Notes under the pieces: model-generated | Databases searched by the model: none | Told to the model about the DNA's origin: nothing | The model's input: the letters and a program-made list of their open reading frames with translations, nothing else | Translations under genes and position numbers: made by a program | Part shown: positions 1 through 5,317 of the stretch, one piece after another | How positions within the stretch are numbered: the first letter of the stretch is position 1 | How the letters are laid out: the number at the start of each line of letters is the position of its first letter | NCBI GenBank assembly: GCA_030145955.1 | Contig: JASLCR010000064.1 | Location: forward strand, 1-5,444 | Direction: 5' to 3' | DNA: 5,444 nt | Origin: Candidatus Saccharimonadales bacterium | GTDB taxonomy: Bacteria > Patescibacteriota > Saccharimonadia > Saccharimonadales > Saccharimonadaceae

Positions 1-854
1 TGCTTGCCATCTTCTCCAGTAAAGTAAAGATCCATTTCATCTGTCTTTTGTGTACCGAAATTAAAGATATTACCGACTTCTGCGGTCTTTACTTTCTCAA
101 GCTCATCCCGAGTTATGCCAAGCTCTTTGACTGCGTCGTCAATCACTTCTTCGTTGATGGCAATATTCTTGCCGCGATGCAGATAAATCACATCCTCACC
201 TGCATCGGTAATCGTCTGGAATTCATGACTAAATTTCGTAAATGCACCACCCGAAGCAAACGTTACATACGTATCACTACCAATACCAAGCCGATCATAA
301 ACACGCTTGTACGCTTCAATGACCTTCTCATAGTAAGTATCGAGATCTTCTTTAGATGCATGGAATGAGTACATATCCTTCATGACAAACTCACGGCCAC
401 GCATGATGCCACTTTTAGCACGCAGCTCGTTGCGCATTTTTGTCTGGAACTGATACAAACTAACTGGCAGATCCTTGTAGCTCTGAACGTATTGCTTCAT
501 CATCTCAACAATTGGCTCTTCATGACTCCAGCCAAGACCAAGCTCCGTGTTATCTTGAAGCTTTGTCTTGAACCATACATCTACCACTTCATCATCCCAG
601 CGAGTGGTTTTTTCCCAGATTTCTTTGCGCTGCAACGTAGTCATTATCAGCTCGTTGCTATCAATTGCATCCATTTCTTCGCGTACAATCTGTTTGATCT
701 TTTCGACCACTCGCAGACCCAATGGCAAATAGGCGTAGGCGCCAGCCATTTCTTTATATACATAGCCGGCTCGAATCAGCAGCTGAGCATTTTTTGCCAC
801 CTCATCGGCAGGCGCATCGCGCAATGTTTTTGTAAATAGTTTAGACACTCGCAT
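1..854 (-). CDS. proS: Prolyl-tRNA synthetase, bacterial type without INS editing domain (3' end cut off by window)
   Basis: Class II aminoacyl-tRNA synthetase that charges tRNA-Pro with proline in the cytoplasm. The first 284 codons are visible and stay open to the window edge; the stop lies outside. Visible elements are the motif 1 region (GAYAYLPLGLRVVEKI, about 38-53), a substrate loop reading SHEE (110-113; usually THEE), and motif 2 (RNELRAKSGIMRGREFVMKD, 141-160). Next come SHEFQTITDAGED (209-221) and then KTAEVGNIFNFGT (256-268), which in E. coli-type ProRS lies after the roughly 180-residue INS editing domain. Only about 34 residues separate them here, so INS is absent or vestigial. 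The family part of the call is firm; the expected full length of about 420-440 aa is inference. The ATG at 854 is chosen because AGGAG lies 9 nt upstream and an in-frame stop closes off earlier starts. It is the last visible gene of the leftward cluster. Confidence 0.96.
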   Translation of the reverse strand, partial: MRVSKLFTKTLRDAPADEVAKNAQLLIRAGYVYKEMAGAYAYLPLGLRVVEKIKQIVREEMDAIDSNELIMTTLQRKEIWEKTTRWDDEVVDVWFKTKLQDNTELGLGWSHEEPIVEMMKQYVQSYKDLPVSLYQFQTKMRNELRAKSGIMRGREFVMKDMYSFHASKEDLDTYYEKVIEAYKRVYDRLGIGSDTYVTFASGGAFTKFSHEFQTITDAGEDVIYLHRGKNIAINEEVIDDAVKELGITRDELEKVKTAEVGNIFNFGTQKTDEMDLYFTGEDGK

Positions 855-977
855 GTATTACATCTCCTGGTTATTTCATATGCTATTGAAAGTTGAAAAA
901 GAAATATTACCGGCGAACCGGAGTCTCAAATGCAATCGGTGCGTATCGATATACCATAATGATCCTATTGTAACAGA
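855..977 (-). promoter_or_regulatory. Leader/intergenic region of proS with possible promoter
   Basis: This is the gap between the CPBP stop and the proS start. Just after the CPBP stop, the minus strand reads TGTTACAAT (975-967), an extended -10 form whose TACAAT core matches 5 of 6 consensus bases, but I see no good -35. A second option is TTGAGA (929-924) with a 17-nt spacer to TATTTC (906-901), which has a good -35 and a poor -10. A small CCGG-TTCG-CCGG hairpin (910-921) lies between these elements. Either promoter would let proS be expressed apart from the upstream operon. Both are weak by eye, and read-through from the upstream genes is equally possible. Confidence 0.3.
864..868 (-). 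promoter_or_regulatory. Ribosome binding site of proS
   Basis: AGGAG on the minus strand, 9 nt before the proS ATG. It is a strong Shine-Dalgarno match and fixes the start. It indicates that proS is translated independently rather than by coupling to the CPBP gene, whose stop is 123 nt upstream. Confidence 0.8.
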
Positions 978-1736
978 TTACACCATGAATGGTGCGATGA
1001 ACAAAAAGTAGAACGCAATGAAATTTTTTGTCATATGTAGCAACACTCCAGCCCAAATACTCCCCGTAAATTCGCGCAGTACACACAGAACAATGCTAAG
1101 CGCAAATACATCAATCCCAACATTGAGTTGTAAATGCAGTACAGCGAAGCACAAACTTGTAAGAACAATCGCGCCAATAAGCCCGATATACCGCTTCAGC
1201 CTGCCATATAAATACCCTCGAAATAACACTTCTTCAGCAAGGGGTGCCATAACCACTAGAGTCAGAAATGCCATCACGTACCCTGTTTGATTTGTCAGAC
1301 TTTGAAAACCAGTCTCCTGCACCTGGCTCACATCAAAACCAGGCAGTACCGCTACCGCGATCAGCATCAGAATAAGTGTCAGAATATAGTATGGAATAAA
1401 CGCAACTGGTCCAAGTAGTATATCTGACCATTCAGGCAATCGATTAAGCCCGAGTGTCGACCAGTTCAATTTCTTGCGCTGCAGTGTAAGTGGTATACCA
1501 ATCGCAATCAAGGCCGCAGAGACATACATAAGAGCCGTCTTTACGGCAACTTCAACAGTACTGCTCAGATTGCTCAAGGGAAAGCCAGCCACAGCGAGCA
1601 AGCGGTCAATAAGCTGCATCACGATAGCCCCGCCAAAGAAGGCGGCGACCACCCAAATCGTCACCAACACAGCCTTGACGAGGCGTCTTCCAAGGGCTGG
1701 CTGCTCAATGTTGGCCGTTTTAGAACTTACTGACAT
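978..1736 (-). CDS. CPBP (CAAX/Abi type) intramembrane metalloprotease
   Basis: Polytopic membrane protein of 252 aa with the three signatures of the CPBP family (Rce1-like glutamate metalloproteases). Motif 1 is EEVLFR (E168, E169, R173), motif 2 is FAVLH (F197, H201), and motif 3 is HMTKN (H234, N238). About six to eight hydrophobic segments are visible, roughly at 20-40, 63-83, 108-133, 152-168, 184-202, 205-220 and 228-250. The short TLGLNRLPEWSD stretch before the third segment is also typical of the family. All predicted catalytic residues are present, so it is likely active. Family members cleave prenylated CAAX proteins, mature bacteriocins or confer bacteriocin immunity; nothing here reveals the substrate. 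The ATG at 1736 is preferred over a TTG two codons upstream because GGTGA lies 9 nt before the ATG but only 3 nt before the TTG. The start overlaps the rseP end by 17 nt, implying coupled translation. Confidence 0.9.
   Translation of the reverse strand: MSVSSKTANIEQPALGRRLVKAVLVTIWVVAAFFGGAIVMQLIDRLLAVAGFPLSNLSSTVEVAVKTALMYVSAALIAIGIPLTLQRKKLNWSTLGLNRLPEWSDILLGPVAFIPYYILTLILMLIAVAVLPGFDVSQVQETGFQSLTNQTGYVMAFLTLVVMAPLAEEVLFRGYLYGRLKRYIGLIGAIVLTSLCFAVLHLQLNVGIDVFALSIVLCVLREFTGSIWAGVLLHMTKNFIAFYFLFIAPFMV
1656..1671 (-). repeat. 16-bp direct repeat, copy inside the CPBP gene
   Basis: The plus strand reads AATCGTCACCAACACA, identical to 1741-1756, with 85 bp between copy starts. On the coding strand this copy encodes Val-Leu-Val-Thr-Ile in the first membrane segment of the CPBP protease. 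The flanking bases differ between copies. Confidence 0.85.
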
Positions 1737-2874
1737 CTGCAATCGTCACCAACACAACAAGTGCCATTAATGCGATAAAACCGATCGTCTGTATTTTCTC
1801 TTCGCGCTCTTTTGTAAGTTCCTTGCGGCGCAGTTTGTATAGTGTCATCAAGAACCAACGACCACCATCAAGCGCTGGTATTGGCAGAACATTCATCACA
1901 GCGAGGCTCAAAGAAATAACCGCAGAGATCAACACCAGCGTTTTTAGACCAGCCTGCTGTGCTTGTGGAAAAATAATTCCTAAAATACCCACCGGACCAG
2001 TCACATTCTGGCTTACAGTCGCAAGCTTCTCGTCGCCGCTCTTCTGGGTAGCTTGATCGGGACTTAATTTGCTTACGAGTCCAGTCGCCGTATCTGCGAG
2101 CATCTGCCCAATACCCGCAAAGGTTGCTCCAGTAAACTGCATAGTTACCCCAGCGCCAACTATTGGCGCCGACCAAGTAGACTTCAATTCTTCTCGTTCA
2201 CGTGTTACCACACCTAGGTAGCCTTTGTTGTCGCCATTATCAGATCGCAGTGCAAGATTTGCCGTTTTTTCTTCACCACCTCGCTTATAAATTACTTCGA
2301 TCGACTGGCCCTTTAGCTCTTTGGTGGTATTTGATAAGTTAGCCGAGCTCTCAACGGTTCGTCCATTAATACGAAGTAGTTCATCACCGAGTCGAATACC
2401 CGCCTTTTCGGCTGGAGACCCCTGTTGCACAAAGCCGACCTGAAGCGGCTGCTTCACTAGTGTTGTATCACCGGCAACCGAAAACTGATCTGGAAGCAGC
2501 TTTGGCATACCAAAAAGCGCCAAAATCGTAAAAAGAATAATCGCTACAATCCAGTTCATAAGCACGCCAGCAAGCAAAATCCTCGTCTTTTGCCAGTACG
2601 AGGCCACACCGTAATCACCTTTTTTATTTGCCGAATCATTTTCACCCTGAAGCTTTACAAATCCACCAAGTGGCAGCCAGTTTACACTAAAGAGGACATT
2701 TTTGCCGATAATACTTTTCTTGATTTTTTTCGCCCAGGCTTTTGGCGGAAATCCAATACCAAATTCTTCAACGACAACACCATTGCGCTTTGCGACAATG
2801 GCATGGCCCAATTCGTGCGCAACCACAAGCGCAGTTAAAATAAGCAGCCCAACTAATATTCCGATCAGCAGCAT
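1720..2874 (-). CDS. rseP: RseP/RasP-family site-2 intramembrane zinc metalloprotease
   Basis: M50 (site-2 protease) family enzyme of 384 aa in the cytoplasmic membrane. Family members cut transmembrane segments of anti-sigma factors and clear signal-peptide remnants. The first membrane segment carries the zinc motif HELGH (H20, E21, H24). The membrane-reentrant loop WLPLGGFVKLQGE lies at 66-78, a second membrane segment at about 100-122, and one PDZ domain at about 145-210 (VQQGSPAEKAGIRLGDELLRING). GPVGI is at 293-297, followed by the third zinc ligand motif NVLPIPALDGG (328-338, ligand D336) and a last membrane segment at about 363-380. One PDZ domain and this length resemble Gram-positive RasP rather than the two-PDZ E. 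coli protein. The ATG directly abuts the uppS stop. Its Shine-Dalgarno GGAGG lies within the last codons of uppS, so expression is coupled. No anti-sigma substrate is encoded in the window. Confidence 0.95.
   Translation of the reverse strand: MLLIGILVGLLILTALVVAHELGHAIVAKRNGVVVEEFGIGFPPKAWAKKIKKSIIGKNVLFSVNWLPLGGFVKLQGENDSANKKGDYGVASYWQKTRILLAGVLMNWIVAIILFTILALFGMPKLLPDQFSVAGDTTLVKQPLQVGFVQQGSPAEKAGIRLGDELLRINGRTVESSANLSNTTKELKGQSIEVIYKRGGEEKTANLALRSDNGDNKGYLGVVTREREELKSTWSAPIVGAGVTMQFTGATFAGIGQMLADTATGLVSKLSPDQATQKSGDEKLATVSQNVTGPVGILGIIFPQAQQAGLKTLVLISAVISLSLAVMNVLPIPALDGGRWFLMTLYKLRRKELTKEREEKIQTIGFIALMALVVLVTIADVSKF
1741..1756 (-). repeat. 16-bp direct repeat, copy inside the rseP 3' end
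   Basis: Second perfect copy of AATCGTCACCAACACA (plus strand). In rseP it encodes Val-Leu-Val-Thr-Ile near the C-terminus, in the same codon phase relative to its gene as the other copy has in the CPBP gene. It also contains GGTGA (1750-1746), the probable ribosome binding site of the CPBP gene. Confidence 0.85.
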
Positions 2875-3561
2875 TTACCCTCCAAATCTTCGAGATCGTT
2901 GTTTATATGTTTCCAGTATAGCGTCCACATCGTCCTTTGTCATCTCGGGCCATAACTTTTCAAGAAAGAGAAACTCGCTATACGCCGAGCGCCAGAGCAT
3001 AAAGTCGCTGAGGCGCTGTTCGCCACTAGTACGAACAACCAAATCACACGGCGGTATCTCGGGATGATCCATCGCCTGACTCACCACCTCTTCCGTAATG
3101 TTCTCCGCAGTAATATCCTGCCGTACAATACGCTTTACAGCCCGCACTATCTCGTCTTGCCCACCGTAGTTAAAACACACCGCCAGCGTTGCCCGTGTTC
3201 CCTCTTGGCTCATCGCTTCGGCATCACGTGCGATCGCTAGAATATCATCTGGTACATTTTCTTCACCACCAAGCACTACCACTCGGTAGCCATCTTTTAC
3301 GAGCTGTCTAATGTCTGTCTTAAATAATCGACGCATCAATTTCATAATGCCTCGCACCTCTTCCTCAGCGCGGCTCCAGTTCTTGGTTGAGAACGTGTAA
3401 AACGAAATATACTCGACGCCAGCATCGGCAGTGGCTTCGATCACATCTTTTAGCGCATTATACCCGGCTAAATGACCCTCATAGGTTGGCAGTCCGTGTT
3501 TTTTTGCCCAACGCCGATTACCATCAAGAATGTATCCGACATGCTTCGGAATACTATCCAT
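2875..3561 (-). CDS. uppS: Undecaprenyl diphosphate synthase (cis-prenyltransferase)
   Basis: Extends farnesyl diphosphate with isopentenyl diphosphate units in cis to make the C55 lipid carrier for peptidoglycan and other wall polymers; it acts in the cytoplasm at the membrane face. The protein is 228 aa, somewhat shorter than E. coli UppS. It has catalytic Asp D13 in LDGNRRWAK (12-20), H30, FSTKNWSR (57-64), CFNYGGQDEI (129-138), and RTSGEQRLSDFMLWRSAYSE (177-196). These supply the diphosphate-binding Arg177 and Arg183 and Mg-binding Glu196. The third position of DGNGRW is Arg rather than Gly, a form I associate with some other cis-prenyltransferases. K60 replaces the glutamate usually seen in (S/T)ENW. 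Chain length cannot be read from sequence alone, so C55 is inferred from family and context. The start lies 2 nt after the frr stop with no clear Shine-Dalgarno, so translation is probably coupled to frr. Confidence 0.95.
   Translation of the reverse strand: MDSIPKHVGYILDGNRRWAKKHGLPTYEGHLAGYNALKDVIEATADAGVEYISFYTFSTKNWSRAEEEVRGIMKLMRRLFKTDIRQLVKDGYRVVVLGGEENVPDDILAIARDAEAMSQEGTRATLAVCFNYGGQDEIVRAVKRIVRQDITAENITEEVVSQAMDHPEIPPCDLVVRTSGEQRLSDFMLWRSAYSEFLFLEKLWPEMTKDDVDAILETYKQRSRRFGG
2879..2883 (-). promoter_or_regulatory. Ribosome binding site of rseP within the uppS 3' end
   Basis: GGAGG on the minus strand, formed by the last Gly-Gly codons of uppS, with a short 4-nt spacer to the rseP ATG. 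The uppS stop TAA sits between the two, immediately before the ATG. Confidence 0.7.
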
Positions 3562-3563
3562 AA

Positions 3564-4118
3564 CTACACTGTCATTACTTCGGCTTCTTTAGCCTTAAAG
3601 AGCTCATCAATACTGCCTTGGCGCTCTGTCATAATTCTCTCAAACTCTTTCTCAACCGCACGCACATCATCTTCGGACAGCTCTTTTGCATCCTTCATAC
3701 GTTTTGCGTCCTTCAACGCATCTTGTCGGACATTACGAAGCGCAATTCGACACTCCTCAACCTTATCGCCAAGCTGTTTTACCATCTCGCGGCGACGCTC
3801 TTCAGTAAGCGGCGGAATAGGTACGCGCACCACTCGGCCATCATCGCTCGGGTTCAAACCAAGGCCCTGATTATCGCGAATAGCCGTCACAATCTGTGCA
3901 ATATTACTCGGATCAAATGGACTCACAAGTAGCATGCCTGCCTCCGGAGCTGTCACGTTGGCTACTTGATTAAGCGGCATTCGTTGACCATAGGCATCTA
4001 CCTGCACGCTCGAGAGCATATCTGGGTGAGCACGCCCCGTGCGTACTTTCTTCAACTCTTCAGCAAAATGCTCAAGCGCCCCATCCATTTTTTGTTCATA
4101 TTGTTTTGTATCAAACAC
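3564..4118 (-). CDS. frr: Ribosome recycling factor
   Basis: Splits the post-termination ribosome together with EF-G so that it can start a new round of translation; cytoplasmic. At 184 aa it is practically full family length (E. coli 185). Conserved blocks are KVRTGRAHPDML (24-35), the hinge and domain II stretch with GLGLNPSDDGRVVRVPIPPLTEERR (85-109), IALRNVRQDA (125-134) and KELSEDD (145-151). The long helices of domain I are visible as charged heptad-like sequence at both ends. The start codon is GTG, chosen because AAGGAG sits 8 nt upstream and FDTKQYEQKM fits the family's N-terminus; the first in-frame ATG would remove ten residues. It is the first gene of the leftward operon. pyrH, its common upstream partner elsewhere, is not present here. 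Confidence 0.97.
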   Translation of the reverse strand: MFDTKQYEQKMDGALEHFAEELKKVRTGRAHPDMLSSVQVDAYGQRMPLNQVANVTAPEAGMLLVSPFDPSNIAQIVTAIRDNQGLGLNPSDDGRVVRVPIPPLTEERRREMVKQLGDKVEECRIALRNVRQDALKDAKRMKDAKELSEDDVRAVEKEFERIMTERQGSIDELFKAKEAEVMTV

Positions 4119-4126
4119 GTATCAAT

Positions 4127-4132
4127 CTCCTT
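4127..4132 (-). promoter_or_regulatory. Ribosome binding site of frr
   Basis: AAGGAG on the minus strand, 8 nt before the GTG start. This strong match is the main reason for accepting GTG as the frr initiation codon. Confidence 0.85.
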
Positions 4133-4148
4133 GCATCGTTATACTTCC

Positions 4149-4154
4149 ATTATA
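4149..4154 (-). promoter_or_regulatory. -10 box of the frr-uppS-rseP-CPBP operon promoter
   Basis: Perfect TATAAT on the minus strand. Transcription would begin near 4142, giving a leader of about 24 nt that contains the AAGGAG site. No recognisable -35 hexamer is seen at 16-18 nt spacing (about 4171-4178), so the call rests on the -10 box and its position. Confidence 0.6.
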
Positions 4155-4182
4155 CCGCAAGAAGTCTGCGAGGATATGCTTG

Positions 4183-4188
4183 TATACT
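4183..4188 (+). promoter_or_regulatory. -10 box of recF, probably giving a leaderless transcript
   Basis: TATACT ends 7 nt before the recF ATG, so the expected transcription start falls on or next to the start codon. No Shine-Dalgarno is present in between. No clear -35 is visible. Both the position and the missing ribosome site fit a leaderless mRNA, which remains an inference. Confidence 0.5.
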
Positions 4189-4195
4189 AGATAGT

Positions 4196-5272
4196 ATGCT
4201 ATCGTCACTGACCGTCCATAATTTCCGTTCGCACGAGCTGCGTCAGATTCCACTTCATCCTGAAACTACGCTACTGCTTGGCGCAAATGGCACAGGTAAA
4301 ACGAGCCTCCTTGAGGGAATTTATCTCGCACTACGTGGAACAAGCTTTCGTGGGCGTGATCGCGATGTCATTGCCCACAATACAGAGCGATCTGAGGTAA
4401 AACTCGAACTTGATAGCCAAGAGCAGCGCCGCGTCTCACTCCACATTACCCCCGATGCCAAACTTATGAAAGAATTTAACATCTCAGATAAAAAGTCAGC
4501 ACGCCTGTCTCCGGCTCAACGTCTACCAGTTGTCTTGTTTGACCCCGAAGAGCTGCGGTCGCTTTCCTCAAGTCCGCAACGACGACGCGACTTTTTTGAT
4601 GGCATTATTAGCCGCCTGTCTCCTACATATTCAACTGTCCTGAATCGCTACCAGCGCACCCTTTTGCAGCGTAATGAGCTTTTAAAGCAATATGAGCATC
4701 TACAGCACGATATATGGGAAAGCCACCTTTTTGCGTGGGATGTGAAACTTGCCGAACTCGGTGCAACCATTATGCGTACTCGTGTTAATTTTCTTGCTCA
4801 AAGCAACCAGCATCTCTCGCGCCTCTATTCTATCCTTGCTGATAGCGAACATATTGTGGAGGCGTCCTACATTTCCCCGTTTACAGCACTTGATACCGAG
4901 CTTTTCCAGCAGCGCCTGCTTTCAAAACTTGAAACTGATCGACAATCTGATGCACTACGTGGCTACACTTCCTCTGGACCCCACCGCGACGACATCACCC
5001 TAACGCTTGATGGTCACATAGCAAACGAGATCGCTTCACGAGGTGAAATGCGTACATTAATGCTCGCATTTAAGCTGCTTGAAATTGAGCTACAAGAGCA
5101 CCATAGCGGACAGAAACCAGTTATTCTACTCGACGACGTTTTCTCCGAACTTGACCCTTACCGGGAATCGAAGCTTGTCGGGGCGCTTAAAGGCTACCAG
5201 ACGATTATCACCGCAACAGATTTACGCAGCGACAGTACTATCGAAGCCGAAATTATCGATCTCTCCTTGTAG
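4196..5272 (+). CDS. recF: DNA replication and repair protein RecF
   Basis: SMC-like ABC ATPase of 358 aa, full length for the family. RecF binds single/double-strand DNA junctions at gaps and, with RecO and RecR, helps load RecA. The N-terminus MLSSLTVHNFRSHE matches the family's opening beta strand and NFR motif. Walker A is GANGTGKT (29-36). FDPEEL (115-120) and SSSPQRRRDFFD (124-135) follow, then a charged helical middle (about 145-250), SSGPHRDD (259-266), an ABC signature SRGEMRTLMLAFKLLE (281-296), and Walker B with D-loop VILLDDVFSELD (309-320). The start at 4196 is chosen because the family's N-terminus begins there. An in-frame ATG 90 nt upstream would add a non-homologous leader running across the frr start. 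recF usually sits near dnaA/dnaN/gyrB; here it is divergent from frr. RecO and RecR are not encoded in this window. Confidence 0.96.
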   Translation: MLSSLTVHNFRSHELRQIPLHPETTLLLGANGTGKTSLLEGIYLALRGTSFRGRDRDVIAHNTERSEVKLELDSQEQRRVSLHITPDAKLMKEFNISDKKSARLSPAQRLPVVLFDPEELRSLSSSPQRRRDFFDGIISRLSPTYSTVLNRYQRTLLQRNELLKQYEHLQHDIWESHLFAWDVKLAELGATIMRTRVNFLAQSNQHLSRLYSILADSEHIVEASYISPFTALDTELFQQRLLSKLETDRQSDALRGYTSSGPHRDDITLTLDGHIANEIASRGEMRTLMLAFKLLEIELQEHHSGQKPVILLDDVFSELDPYRESKLVGALKGYQTIITATDLRSDSTIEAEIIDLSL

Positions 5273-5302
5273 TACCTTGCGGAACCATAAGCTCTGTACT
5301 AC
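5269..5302 (+). repeat. Inverted repeat spanning the recF stop codon
   Basis: GTAGTAC (5269-5275) and GTACTAC (5296-5302) are perfect 7-bp complements separated by 20 nt, with a possible inner CTT/AAG pairing. The left arm contains the recF stop codon. The sequence after the right arm is AT-rich but has no U-tract, so it is a weak terminator at best. It may instead be an operator-like element, since it overlaps the possible promoter of the next gene. Confidence 0.4.
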
Positions 5303-5305
5303 TAT
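5277..5305 (+). promoter_or_regulatory. Possible promoter of the secreted-protein gene
   Basis: TTGCGG (5277-5282), a 17-nt spacer and TACTAT (5300-5305) precede the ATG at 5318. The implied leader is only about 6 nt, and there is no Shine-Dalgarno before the ATG. Each hexamer matches consensus only partly, so this is tentative. Confidence 0.3.
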
Positions 5306-5317
5306 TATTGACAGAAT

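Noticed and set aside
48..839. Two plus-strand open frames (48-368 and 492-839) opposite proS
   Set aside because: They lie entirely antisense to the strongly conserved proS reading frame, have no Shine-Dalgarno, and encode no recognisable motif.
1740..1742. TTG as start codon of the CPBP gene
   Set aside because: GGTGA would be only 3 nt away, too close; the ATG six bases later has better spacing.
1868..2176. Minus-strand 102-codon open frame inside rseP
   Set aside because: Out of frame within rseP; the rseP frame itself carries GPVGI and LDGG, so this is a shadow.
2590..3067. Plus-strand open frames opposite rseP and uppS
   Set aside because: Antisense to conserved coding sequence, with cysteine- and serine-rich, motif-free translations typical of shadow frames.
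3472..3932. Overlapping plus-strand open frames opposite frr and uppS
   Set aside because: Ser/Arg-rich shadow translations opposite two well-conserved genes, with no supporting start signals.
4176..4190. Four-codon upstream reading frame (MLVY) before recF
   Set aside because: It overlaps the probable recF -10 box and so would not be in the transcript if recF is leaderless; a 4-codon frame is expected by chance.
4106..4195. Upstream ATG giving recF a 30-residue N-terminal extension
   Set aside because: The extension overlaps the frr start region and promoter and has no family similarity; the conserved RecF N-terminus begins at 4196.
5308..5313. Perfect TTGACA as a -35 box
   Set aside because: A -10 box at 16-18 nt would fall inside the coding region of the next gene (ACATGC area), and no good -10 is present there.
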